From the NCBI RefSeq assembly GCF_030817595.1, contig NZ_JAUSZN010000001.1, positions 1,310,001 through 1,374,000 of the forward strand: a DNA stretch of 64,000 nucleotides, read 5' to 3'. Shown here in pieces: positions 8,281 to 15,788 of the stretch. The notes below the pieces were generated by a model. It was not told the origin of the DNA and made no database searches. It worked only from the letters and a program-made list of their open reading frames with translations. Within the stretch, counting starts at the first letter, position 1. Each line of letters starts with the position of its first letter. Both the position numbers and the translations under genes were made by a program. This DNA comes from Neobacillus niacini (GTDB taxonomy: Bacteria > Bacillota > Bacilli > Bacillales > Cytobacillaceae).

Positions 8281-8473
8281 ATCCTATCTTTTTCTTTAAT
8301 AAATCAATAATGTAAAATAATTGGGTTATTATAAATGACCCCAATAAAACAACAATTGTTCCCACAAGAATCCCAATTTCACTAAATATATCTCCAATTA
8401 ATAACAGTGTTGTAATAGTTAGGACCACAGTTACCAAAATCGCAAGGAAAAAAATACTAACGTAACGTGCCAT
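8279..8473 (-). CDS. Small membrane protein, 64 aa, two helices
   Basis: ATG after TTAGGGGGAAACAA. Two transmembrane helices (about residues 6-28 and 31-56) joined by GDIFSEIGI, ending in KKKIG at the cytoplasmic face. No family recognised. The TAG stop overlaps the end of a repeat L half. Confidence 0.7.
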   Translation of the reverse strand: MARYVSIFFLAILVTVVLTITTLLLIGDIFSEIGILVGTIVVLLGSFIITQLFYIIDLLKKKIG

Positions 8474-8528
8474 TTGTTTCCCCCTAAACCATTATTAACT
8501 AAAGATATTCTATAGAAGTATATGTATT

Positions 8529-8605
8529 CCTTGTAAAACTAACTGCCCCGTAAGGTGGATATGATTTGTATCTTACGAGCGATCTTCATTAGTTATGATT
8601 ACTTT
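8529..8605 (+). repeat. Array repeat, degenerate
   Basis: L half CCTTGTAAAACTAACTGCCCCGTAAG is clear; the middle and R half have decayed. A small hairpin AGAGCCC/GGACTCT (8623-8640) follows. Confidence 0.55.
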
Positions 8606-8656
8606 ATCGTCAAAATAAAAAGAGCCCAAAAAGGACTCTAAAAGTTAAAATCATCA

Positions 8657-9210
8657 TCAGTCAATTAAATCAAAGTTTTCATTTTTAGGGGTATATTCAT
8701 TGTTGTAATAATATTTGAAGCGCACTTTCATTTTTTCCCTTAACCAATGATTAATTAAATTCCGTATTTTCCAGTCGATTTCCCCTAAATCTAATGCAGC
8801 CTTGTTATACTGTATATCAGAGTCACCATGTCTTGATAATATACCGGCTCCTTGTTCCGAATTAACGTAATGGGTAAAGTCCCCCAATAAAAAGTAATCG
8901 ATATATGTTCTTAGCCCCTCAGGAATATTACCTTGAAATTCTCTTTTATATATTTTTTCTTATTTTGGTATTCCTAAATCAAACATAATGTTTTCATATA
9001 TTTTATACGTATTAATTAAAAAATAAAGTACATCTAATGTCGAGAGAACAAGAGACAATAGCGTATTTCTGACCAACTTGTCTTCTTTTGCTAGAATCAA
9101 ACTGTCTCTTATATAACTTTGCTCAGCCCTTTCTTTAACCACAAGTTCTGTGTTGAAAGGATTGACTAGTTCTTCATACTCGGCAATTTGAAGATCATTT
9201 TTTCTGTAAG
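8657..9210 (-). pseudogene. Decayed gene of unknown family, in-frame stop
   Basis: A single minus-strand reading frame runs from about 9210 (...SYRKNDLQIAEYEELVNPF) through a helical middle (LLSLVLSTLDVLYFLIN) to a TAA at 8960-8962, then continues in the same frame (EKIYKREFQGNIPEGLRTYIDYFLLGDF) to 8657. No start codon with ribosome site is seen at the 5' end, which stops near a repeat R half. The simplest reading is a ~180-aa protein gene with a lost 5' end and one nonsense codon. I do not recognise the family. Confidence 0.6.
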
Positions 9211-9231
9211 ATTATGTTAGATTTCGTTATT

Positions 9232-9271
9232 AAAGTAAAGCACCTGTTTGTTTAAGTACATTACTTCACAT
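9232..9271 (+). repeat. Array repeat, R half only
   Basis: AAAGCACCTGTTTGTTTAAG, then TACATTACTTCACAT. Its TTCACA end contains the stop codon of the next small gene. Confidence 0.7.
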
Positions 9272-9391
9272 TTTCTTCTTTGCGTTTTTTCGGTTTTCTT
9301 TCGGTTTTCTCATTAGTACCAATAATGCTATAACAAAACAAATCATTAGAATTATATTTAAGCTCCAACCGAAACTATCAATATACTGCAT
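9266..9391 (-). CDS. Small single-helix membrane protein, 41 aa
   Basis: ATG at 9391 after GAGGAGGAAGGGTA. One helix at ~11-27 (NIILMICFVIALLVLM) followed by a very basic tail (RKPKENRKNAKKKM). The TGA stop is formed inside the TTCACA end of the repeat's R half. Small hydrophobic-basic proteins of this sort are often membrane regulators, but no family is recognised. Confidence 0.55.
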   Translation of the reverse strand: MQYIDSFGWSLNIILMICFVIALLVLMRKPKENRKNAKKKM

Positions 9392-9524
9392 TACCCTTCC
9401 TCCTCAGATATGTTTTGTTCACTTTAGCATGATTAATGTGCTAGTTGGTTGATTTCTACAAAAGAAGATAAAACGTTACAATTTTTTCTATCAAGATCCG
9501 GTGGCTGGAATTCCCATAATAAAA

Positions 9525-9573
9525 CACCACCCTTCCCCTATAACAAAATGTAGAGAAAGGACGGTGCTTGGCT
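9525..9573 (+). terminator. Possible hairpin
   Basis: CACCACCCTT pairs with AAGGACGGTG across a ~28-nt loop. No gene flanks it directly, so it may be the remnant of a lost unit. The rest of 9392-9635 holds nothing I recognise. Confidence 0.35.
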
Positions 9574-9635
9574 TTCATTATTTATTTTCGTCAAGGTAAG
9601 TTAAAGTAGCAACACCAATGTTTTAGCTGCAATTA

Positions 9636-9687
9636 GCATTCCTTATTGAAGGAATGCACCCATTAGTTTACGTATATTTTTTCACAA
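9636..9687 (+). repeat. Array repeat, hairpin and R half
   Basis: GCATTCCTTATTGAAGGAATGC is a perfect hairpin that merges into GCACCCATTAGTTTACG and ends TTTTTTCACAA. Confidence 0.75.
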
Positions 9688-9849
9688 TCTGATAATTATT
9701 TCTCATGTTTAATTTCCTTTTTCGGATTATAACTAATAATTCATCAAAAAAAAACCGACTTAATGATATTATCCCCTTTAAGTAGACAGTGTAAAAAAAC
9801 CACAATAGTTATTGTCGGTGGTACACTTATACTTGGAGGGGATTTTTCA

Positions 9850-10206
9850 ATGGCTAAAAAGGGACAAGAATTTAAGAGTTATACTGATGAATTTAAGATA
9901 CAAGCAGTTATGAAGTATATCAATGGAAATAAAAGTTATGCGGTTTTAGCTGAAGAACTTGGCATTAAAAATTGTACTCAACTTAAAGTTTGGGTTAGGA
10001 AGTGGAAAGATGGGGAACAGTTTGATACAAGAGTTGGAGCTACTAATCCATTCAAAGGTAGGCCACGAACCATATTTAAATCCGTCGAAGAAGAAAGAGA
10101 TTATTTGAAAGCGCAGGTGGATTATTTAAAAAAGCAGTATCCAAATCTGGTAAAGGAGGAGAGGAAATCACTCAACAAATCAAATATGAGATCATTGATG
10201 AATTAA
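9850..10206 (+). CDS. IS3-family OrfA (DNA-binding subunit)
   Basis: 118 aa from ATG at 9850, which follows TTGGAGGGGATTTTTCA; an upstream in-frame TTG/ATG exists but has no ribosome site. Helix-turn-helix of the Tn3/IS3 type at ~15-60 (FKIQAVMKYINGNKSYAVLAEELGI), then KVWVRKWKD and a leucine-zipper-like helix (EEERDYLKAQVDYLKKQ). A slippery A6G stretch (about 10127-10135) would give the OrfAB fusion by a -1 shift. Confidence 0.88.
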   Translation: MAKKGQEFKSYTDEFKIQAVMKYINGNKSYAVLAEELGIKNCTQLKVWVRKWKDGEQFDTRVGATNPFKGRPRTIFKSVEEERDYLKAQVDYLKKQYPNLVKEERKSLNKSNMRSLMN

Positions 10207-11030
10207 AAGATACCCATCGTATTACCTGGTTGTTAGAGATCGCTTATGTTAAGCCAGCTAGTTACTATAAGTGGAGGGCTACTCAGAAAGATAGAGCAGA
10301 AAGAGCCAAACAAGATCAGGATATAAGAGAACACATGATGGGGATTCATTTACTTCATCCTGAATTTGGATACCCTCGTATGACCACTTGGTTAAATGAA
10401 AACGATTATTCAATTAATCATAAAAAGGTATACCGTCTTATGAAGGAAATGGAAATTCAAGCTATCATACGCAAAAAGAGGAAACGACATGGACACACAC
10501 CTTCTGTGATACAACCTAATCGTCTTAATAGAAAATTCGAGGCATTAGCTCCTAATCAAAAGATGGTTACGGATATTACATACGTTTCGGATGGTAAGCA
10601 ATTTTATTATTTATCGGTCATTCAAGACTTGTTTAATAATGAAGTTGTAGCATGGGAGTTATCAAGAAGAAATGATCTTGAACTTGTCTTAAATACTGTT
10701 TCTCAATGGACAAGCAAAAAAGACGTAGCTGAAGCCGTTGTACATTCAGATCAAGGCTTTCAGTATACGTCTAAGCTATACAACAAACGACTAGAAGAAT
10801 ACGGCGTAAAGGGCAGCCACTCTCGCAAAGGAAACTGCCTGGATAACGCCTGCATCGAATCCTTCTTTTCGCACCTTAAAACAGAGAAGTTGTATATAGA
10901 ACAGTGTAAAACAGAAGATGAGATTAGACAAGCAATCGAAGATTACATCTACCACTATAATTACAAACGTTTTCAGAAGAAACTAAACCAACGCGCGCCA
11001 GTTGAATACCGACACGCGTTAGTCGCATAG
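10137..11030 (+). CDS. IS3-family OrfB (DDE transposase), expressed by -1 frameshift
   Basis: The catalytic frame is open from the slippery TTAAAAAAG site (reading AVSKSGKGGEEITQQIKYEI) to 11030; an internal start near 10230 is possible. It has the HTH_21 segment (MGIHLLHPEFGYPRMTTWL) and the integrase core: VTDITYV (first Asp), VHSDQGFQYTS (second Asp) and NACIESFFSHLKTE (Glu). It ends KKLNQRAPVEYRHALVA. All three acidic residues are present and I see no lesion, so the element may be active. Confidence 0.9.
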   Translation, partial: VSKSGKGGEEITQQIKYEIIDELKDTHRITWLLEIAYVKPASYYKWRATQKDRAERAKQDQDIREHMMGIHLLHPEFGYPRMTTWLNENDYSINHKKVYRLMKEMEIQAIIRKKRKRHGHTPSVIQPNRLNRKFEALAPNQKMVTDITYVSDGKQFYYLSVIQDLFNNEVVAWELSRRNDLELVLNTVSQWTSKKDVAEAVVHSDQGFQYTSKLYNKRLEEYGVKGSHSRKGNCLDNACIESFFSHLKTEKLYIEQCKTEDEIRQAIEDYIYHYNYKRFQKKLNQRAPVEYRHALVA

Positions 11031-11090
11031 TTTTTTTAAGCTGTCTACTTGACAGGGGTAAGACCATAATGTCGGTTTTCAAATTGATTT

Positions 11091-11963
11091 TTATTTTGTT
11101 TGTGAAATTGCATTAACAAGTTGGGTCAGTAATTCGTTGATTGGAGCAACTGGACGACCAAGAATTTTCTTAAAATCATTGCTTTCAACTTCTAGTGAAC
11201 CGTTCCGAATGCCTTCTTGAATTCGTACTACTATCGGAATCACAAAATCAGGTAAACCTAAGCCTTTCATGATCTCTGCATATTTTTCGTAACTAACTTG
11301 TTGTACAGGTACTTCTTTACCCAATACATTACCAAGAGCAGATACCAATTCTTCTTGAGTTAAAAGTGGACCAGAAAGTTCATATACTGTATTTTCGTGA
11401 CCACTTCCAACAAGAACTGCTGCCGCTGCATCTGCGTAATCTTGTTGCAGTGCCCAGCCTACCTTACCTTCTCCGGCAGATGTTACCCAAGGAGCTCCTG
11501 CCATAGCTCCTTGAATGCTTCCAATTTCATTTTCCAAATACCAATTGTTACGCAAGAAAGAATATGGGATACCTGTCTTAATGATGGCTGCTTCTGTCGC
11601 AACATGAGGAGGAGCCATTATATTTTTGCTTTCTGTTGCGTTTGCTAAACTTGTGTAAACAATAAATTTTACCCCTGCATGATCAGCTGCTTGGACAGCA
11701 TTAGTATGTTGACGAATTCTCGTTTCATTGTCACCATCCGCAGATATAATTAATAAGCGGTCAATCCCTTTAAAAGCATTTTCTAATGTTTCCGGATGAT
11801 CAAAATCTCCATGACGAACTTCTACCCCTCGACTACGAAGTCCTTCAGTTTTCTCTGGGTTTCTAACACTTACTGCCAACTCTCTTGCAGGTATAGATTT
11901 CAATAATGATTCTACAACCTTTGAACCTAATTTCCCTGTTGCTCCTGTAACTAATATTTTCAT
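11091..11963 (-). CDS. NmrA-like NAD(P)-dependent oxidoreductase (quinone reductase 2 type)
   Basis: 290 aa. ATG at 11963 follows GGAGGAAGACAAA; the longer frame to 11978 would start within the ribosome site. The Rossmann motif MKILVTGATGKLGSKVV opens the protein; the RNPEKTEGLRSRGVEVRHGDFDHPETL region and YSFLRNNWYLEN are typical of NmrA/QorB (YtfG)-type atypical SDRs. It likely reduces quinones or senses NADP(H). It is divergent from an Rrf2 regulator (12170) and shares its operator region, so thiol, quinone or oxidative control is inferred. Confidence 0.85.
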   Translation of the reverse strand: MKILVTGATGKLGSKVVESLLKSIPARELAVSVRNPEKTEGLRSRGVEVRHGDFDHPETLENAFKGIDRLLIISADGDNETRIRQHTNAVQAADHAGVKFIVYTSLANATESKNIMAPPHVATEAAIIKTGIPYSFLRNNWYLENEIGSIQGAMAGAPWVTSAGEGKVGWALQQDYADAAAAVLVGSGHENTVYELSGPLLTQEELVSALGNVLGKEVPVQQVSYEKYAEIMKGLGLPDFVIPIVVRIQEGIRNGSLEVESNDFKKILGRPVAPINELLTQLVNAISQTK

Positions 11964-12002
11964 TTTGTCTTCCTCCAATTCAGATTTACCTGTAACAATA
12001 TC

Positions 12003-12048
12003 GATTACATGTAATAATTTTAATTACATGTAATCTATTTGTCAACAT
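12003..12048. promoter_or_regulatory. Two palindromic operators between the oxidoreductase and Rrf2 genes
   Basis: GATTACATGTAATAA and AATTACATGTAATC each contain the perfect 12-bp palindrome ATTACATGTAAT, spaced about two helical turns apart. A third half-site, TTAATTACATGATG, lies near 12110. They probably bind the adjacent Rrf2 protein and overlap the oxidoreductase promoter. Confidence 0.65.
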
Positions 12049-12169
12049 GTATGCAAAATGCTATTTATTATTTCTTTCGTAATTTGGTATAATAAACTTG
12101 TAATCAAATTAATTACATGATGAAGAAATAAAATCAATAACGGAAAAGTTACTAGGGGTGGTGAAGAAC

Positions 12170-12604
12170 ATGTCCATTAGCAGCCGATTTTCTGTCGGAA
12201 TTCATATATTGACTCTAATTGAATTTAATAAAGAAGGAGTAACATCTTCTGAATTTTTAGCTTCAAGTGTTAACACGAACCCAGCCGTGATAAGAAAACT
12301 AATGGGAATGTTAAAAAAAGCTGGTTTGATAGAGGTACATCCAGGTATTGCAGGGGCTAAACTCGCAAAGGAATTATCTGATATTACACTGTTCGATGTT
12401 TATAAGGCAGTGAATGTTGTACAGGAGAAAGAATTGTTTAGTATACATGAAAGTCCACATCCTGATTGTCCCGTAGGCAGAAACATCCAGAATACAATTG
12501 AACCTTTATTCACAGCAGCTCAATTGTCAATGGAAAAGGTATTAAGAAATGTTACTTTAGAAGATGTTGTGAAGGATATTGCTACTAAAGAAAATATCTG
12601 TTAA
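12170..12604 (+). CDS. Rrf2-family transcriptional regulator (YwnA/HypR-like)
   Basis: About 144 aa from ATG at 12170, which follows GGGGTGGTG; two GTG codons upstream belong to the ribosome site. Winged helix at ~1-70: SISSRFSVGIHILTLIEFNK, then SEFLASSVNTNPAVIRKLMGMLKKAGLIEVHPG. The C-terminal half has one Cys in PDCPVGRNIQ, where iron-sulfur Rrf2 proteins have three; a single redox Cys fits the YwnA/HypR/YwgB branch that senses disulfide stress. It probably represses the divergent oxidoreductase. Confidence 0.85.
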   Translation: MSISSRFSVGIHILTLIEFNKEGVTSSEFLASSVNTNPAVIRKLMGMLKKAGLIEVHPGIAGAKLAKELSDITLFDVYKAVNVVQEKELFSIHESPHPDCPVGRNIQNTIEPLFTAAQLSMEKVLRNVTLEDVVKDIATKENIC

Positions 12605-12605
12605 A

Positions 12606-12650
12606 AGAGGCTTTCCCATAAGGTATCTGACTCCCTATGGGAGAGCCTCT
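12606..12650 (+). terminator. Terminator of the Rrf2 gene
   Basis: AGAGGCTTTCCCATA pairs with TATGGGAGAGCCTCT over a short loop: a ~14-bp stem. Confidence 0.75.
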
Positions 12651-12655
12651 ACTCT

Positions 12656-12728
12656 GTTCTTCAACTAAGCTGCTTCGTTAGTTCAAAACCAAAAAGGCTG
12701 TCGTAACAACCGCTCCTTAAGTTGAATA
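12656..12728 (+). repeat. Array repeat, shortened copy
   Basis: TTCTTCAACTAAGCTGCTTC core GTTAGTTCAA, stem around GGCTGTCGTAACAACC, R end TTAAGTTGAATA. The next minus-strand gene stops at 12729, immediately after it. Confidence 0.8.
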
Positions 12729-12992
12729 CTATCCCAATAGATTGGAGAGATAGTATATAAAAACATAAAGTCCCAACGAACCCATACTAAAAGTTATTAC
12801 TGTAATTGATAAATAAGGGTTGTAGCCCTTTTGTTTTCTAGTACGCATTAAATAATAAATAGATAATACCAAACTAAATATAAATGTACCGAGCCATAAA
12901 TTATTTAATAATGAAGCGCCAAAGAAAGCAAGAAAACTTACTAAGTAGGAAATATTGATCAAAAGCAAAAATATTAAAATAACTTTTCCCAA
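12729..12992 (-). CDS. Small membrane protein, 87 aa, three helices
   Basis: TTG at 12992 is placed nine nt after GGAAGGAGG; the longer frame from 13025 would encode the ribosome site. Three hydrophobic segments: LGKVILIFLLLINISYLVSFLAFF, NLWLGTFIFSLVLSIYYLM, and a C-terminal one ending in YVFIYYLSNLLG, with a basic RTRKQKGYNPY loop. No family recognised. Its TAG stop directly abuts a repeat. Confidence 0.65.
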   Translation of the reverse strand: MGKVILIFLLLINISYLVSFLAFFGASLLNNLWLGTFIFSLVLSIYYLMRTRKQKGYNPYLSITVITFSMGSLGLYVFIYYLSNLLG

Positions 12993-13043
12993 AATGTATC
13001 CCCCTCCTTCCTCTTTCATATCCAAATTTTAACATAAAGTTCT

Positions 13044-13150
13044 TCCTTCTTGAAGTTAATTGCCACTTTAGCTCTACAAGAAAAAAGATCGCCGCAGCGA
13101 TCACTTCTTTAACTCTTGCTACGGTTAGCTTAAGTACACTTCTTCACAAT
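13044..13150 (+). repeat. Array repeat, full copy
   Basis: L half CTTGAAGTTAATTGCCACTT, stem GATCGCCGCAGCGATC, R half CTTGCTACGGTTAGCTTAAG then TACACTTCTTCACAA. Confidence 0.85.
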
Positions 13151-13213
13151 ATTTCGAAATGCCACATAATTGTATCTGTGAAATAAATTATCTAAATATT
13201 TATCCTTTTTTAT

Positions 13214-13242
13214 TTGCACGAACGTTCATTCGTGTATAATTA
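13214..13242 (+). promoter_or_regulatory. Promoter overlapped by a TetR-type palindrome
   Basis: TTGCAC and TATAAT (15 bp apart) bracket CACGAACGTTCATTCGTG, a near-perfect palindrome with the ACGAACG / CGTTCAT look of TetR-family operators. It lies ~30 bp before the DinB gene start, so a repressor bound here would block the promoter. No regulator is adjacent. Confidence 0.6.
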
Positions 13243-13270
13243 AGATATTCTAATAAAAGGAGGAATTTTG

Positions 13271-13741
13271 ATGAATTCTATTGATTTAATTATTTTAAAC
13301 TTTAATGAAATAAGGAGAAGAAGCATTAAAGTCTGGACATCTATTCCTGATGATAAACTCCATTGGAAGCCAGATGGTGAGGCAATGAATTGCCTGGAAA
13401 TGGTTAGACATGTACTAGAAAGTGAACATTACTATCACTTAGCAATTAAAAATAGAGGGAGTTTGTCCGTTTTCAATTCTCCTTTCGAAAATCGTCCATT
13501 TACCTCAGTAAATGCCGAATTGGAATATGCAGAACCTTATAGAAAAGCGTTCATAGATACAATCAAGTCATTTTCTGAAGAAGACTTAGAAAATATAAAG
13601 ATTGACCGCTCTGATTCAGGTTACATAAGAGATTTAGGCGACATGTTATTACGTGTTGGCTATCATGAATCTATTCATACGGGTCAGTTATTGGATTATT
13701 TAAGAACAGCAGGTGTTCCAAGAGTCCGTATCTGGGATTAA
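13271..13741 (+). CDS. DinB-family protein
   Basis: 156 aa, ATG at 13271 after AAAGGAGGAATTTTG. Four-helix bundle of the DinB/YfiT metalloenzyme superfamily: WTSIPDDKLHWKPDGEAMNCLEMVRHVLESEHYYH supplies the first His and GYHESIHTGQLLDYLRTAGV the two later His ligands. These proteins are usually thiol transferases (bacillithiol in Bacillus) or damage-inducible. Plus strand, with its own promoter and operator. Confidence 0.85.
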   Translation: MNSIDLIILNFNEIRRRSIKVWTSIPDDKLHWKPDGEAMNCLEMVRHVLESEHYYHLAIKNRGSLSVFNSPFENRPFTSVNAELEYAEPYRKAFIDTIKSFSEEDLENIKIDRSDSGYIRDLGDMLLRVGYHESIHTGQLLDYLRTAGVPRVRIWD

Positions 13742-13746
13742 TCCAC

Positions 13747-13783
13747 TCCGATGGTGCTAACACAATAGTGATGCACCTTTTTT
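13747..13783 (+). terminator. Terminator of the DinB gene
   Basis: GATGGTGC and GATGCACC-type arms (GGTGC / GCACC) followed by TTTTTTA. Confidence 0.6.
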
Positions 13784-13928
13784 ATTTCACAGATTAGTTC
13801 TGAATCACTGTTCATGTTTGCCCCATTTCTTGTTTTGAATCTTCAGTCGGATAAGCTCTCGAGTAATAACTATATCTACATTAGTCGCAATTTGGTTCAA
13901 ATATAACTTAAAGGGAGATTATTTTTCC

Positions 13929-14028
13929 CCTTCTTTCTTAAACTATCCTGCACGTTACTTCAAGAAGAAAGTGCGTTCCTTCGCTATCGAAGCATCGCAC
14001 CCTATAGTTTAAGTACATAATTTCACAA
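13929..14028 (+). repeat. Array repeat, full copy (twin of 19421-19516)
   Basis: Identical over 52 nt (13947-13998) to the copy at 19435-19486, including the hairpin GTGCGTTCC..CGAAGCATCGC. Ends TAAGTACATAATTTCACAA. Confidence 0.85.
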
Positions 14029-14039
14029 ACTTAATTTTC

Positions 14040-14068
14040 ATAAAAAAGGGTGCAGTAACACCCCTTAA
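14040..14068. terminator. Hairpin, probable terminator
   Basis: AAAAAAGGGTG, six-nt loop, CACCCCTT. No gene directly ends here; 14069-14276 contains no recognisable gene. Confidence 0.45.
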
Positions 14069-14276
14069 CAAATCGGAAGATGATTCAAAAAAATTGGTAA
14101 AGCAATGTATAATCGATACTTCGAAAAATGCTACATATATTGCTTTATTCTTTTTCTGCCGTAAAAATGATCTAAAATATCTACACGATTTTGATTAGCC
14201 GGTTACCTGATCTATGCAACGCTCCAAGAATTGCTTGTATCTTATTTTTCATTTTAATTCTTAATAAAAAACTCTA

Positions 14277-14762
14277 TTATTCGGTTACTTTTTCATTTCC
14301 CTTTAATTTATCCAATATTTTTAGTAATCCAACAAAACTTCTAATTGTAAATAATGTAAAATTCACACTACCAAAAGTATGGAATGGTGTCCATTTTTTC
14401 CATTTAAATAACCCTGTATTCTTTTCCATGTACCATTGACCAATACTCATGGGTACACTAAATATTAAACTTTTCAATAGTATTTTCCAAAATTTATCGT
14501 TGTAAGTTATCTTAACCCAGATAACACTTAAAATTGGAAAAAATAATATGTCATAAATAATATTCGTTTTAAAAATTTTTGGAAAAGGACGAACTGGATA
14601 TTCAACTCTTTTTGTTCCAACCACATAAGCATCAATAAGAGTAGCTATTACTCCTTTTGAGAAAAAAATTACGAGATTTTCTCTCATTTTTGATCCTTTA
14701 AATAAAAATGGCAAAGAAATAACACATAAAGATGTAAGTAAATTTAACAGTTTTTTCTCCAT
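14277..14762 (-). CDS. CBO0543-family membrane protein
   Basis: 161 aa; ATG at 14762 is ten nt after GGAAGG. About four membrane helices: LLNLLTSLCVISLPFLF, VIFFSKGVIATLIDAYVVG, IIYDILFFPILSVIWVKI, ILLKSLIFSVPMSIGQW. The GLFKWKKWTPFHTF motif near the C-terminus is what I associate with the CBO0543 family, Bacillales/Clostridia membrane proteins of unknown function, often found near each other. A decayed relative lies next to it at 15035. Confidence 0.75.
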   Translation of the reverse strand: MEKKLLNLLTSLCVISLPFLFKGSKMRENLVIFFSKGVIATLIDAYVVGTKRVEYPVRPFPKIFKTNIIYDILFFPILSVIWVKITYNDKFWKILLKSLIFSVPMSIGQWYMEKNTGLFKWKKWTPFHTFGSVNFTLFTIRSFVGLLKILDKLKGNEKVTE

Positions 14763-14907
14763 AATAAACATCCTTCCAAAGGAATTAGGATTGACTATAT
14801 TAAAATTTCCTATTCTAATAAATATTATCCTTTGAAATATTCAATAAATTTTCTGCAAGTGATTATTGAAAATGGGTTAATTATTAAAAAATGCCAATCG
14901 AAACCCC

Positions 14908-15004
14908 ATTCTTTCTTCAACTGTCCTGCTCGTTGGCTCAATAATCTCAACAAAAAAGAGCGTTAATTTCTTTGTGGATCAAAGCACCCGGTTGTTCAAC
15001 AAGT
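14908..15004 (+). repeat. Array repeat, full copy
   Basis: TTCTTCAACTGTCCTGCTCGTTGGCTCAA L half (in parts), then AAAAAGAGCG, R half AAAGCACCCGGTTGTTCAAC. Confidence 0.75.
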
Positions 15005-15034
15005 GACTCTGGAAAAGTTTTTTTATTCTATTCG

Positions 15035-15449
15035 TCATTCTTTCAGCTTCTTTATAAAATAATAATTCCACAATAAGCTGAGGTACAATAAGGGATGCAC
15101 TAAAGCTGAATATATTAAATTCCAACCATTATAGTAAAAATGATCTGTATGAACTGCTCTCGATTCATATAAAACAGCCATACCAGAACACAAAATTATA
15201 TAGAAACTCTTTCTCAAAAATGTTTGATGAAAGGGATAAAAATTAAGAAAGATTATATTCACAACTGGAAAGATTCCAAAAGTAACTCCTAACATCTCCC
15301 AGTTTTACAAATTGGGGATCAAAGTATCCATATAATCCATATTTTACATCCAAGAATATATCAAATAATAAGTGTAATCCTATTGCAAATAAGGATGTTA
15401 CATACATTTCTACGTTCAAAAGTCTCTTTGGCATAAAGTAAACAATCAT
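15035..15449 (-). pseudogene. CBO0543-family membrane protein gene, frameshifted
   Basis: Two overlapping frames make one protein. 15449 to ~15300 reads MIVYFMPKRLLNVEMYVTSL..LLFDIFLDVKYGLYGYF and then runs out of frame at about 15295-15305 (GGGAGATG). 15295 to 15035 continues LGVTFGIFPVVNIIFLNFYPF..WNLIYSALVHPLLYLSLL. Together they give the expected ~135 aa of a CBO0543 protein. One indel near 15300 explains it, so it is decayed recently or is a base-call error. Confidence 0.7.
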
Positions 15450-15589
15450 ATTAAATATTTAATAGTCAGGATCATAAGTAACATAGTACGCTTCCGTCCT
15501 TCTACATACTTAATTGATATTATGTTTTCCATAAACATCTATAGTATTTATGAAAAGCTAAATTGTTTAAAGACTCTGATGTAAGTCCT

Positions 15590-15676
15590 CTCCTTCTGCC
15601 ATGTTAGTTCAACAAGCCGCAGCGATCTCTCTCCTTAACTCTTGCTACCGGTTACTTTAAGTACAATCCTTCACAA
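15590..15676 (+). repeat. Array repeat, shortened copy
   Basis: CCTTCTGCCATGTTAGTTCAACAAG, GCCGCAGCGATC without its left stem arm, R half CTTGCTACCGGTTACTTTAAG ending CTTCACAA (in parts). Confidence 0.8.
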
Positions 15677-15788
15677 ATAAGCATTTATTACTTCCCATTT
15701 GGAAATTGATTATAAAGCAAAACCTATTTTTATTAAAATCATTTATTATGGGTAAAAATAAGCAAATAAAAATAGGGGAGGTAGAATC

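Larger units (their letters stand above)
9770..11061 (+). mobile_element. IS3-family element (IS150-like)
   Basis: orfA and orfB overlap in the classic -1 arrangement. Imperfect inverted ends: left AAGTAGACAGTGTAAAAAAAC (in parts, 9780-9800) and right whose complement reads AAGTAGACAGCTTAAAAAAAC, each preceded by a CCCCT block. The element lies between AAAACCGAC (9751-9759) and GTCGGTTTT (11071-11079), the two arms of a hairpin, so it appears to have split a terminator. Exact ends are uncertain by a few bases. Confidence 0.8.
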
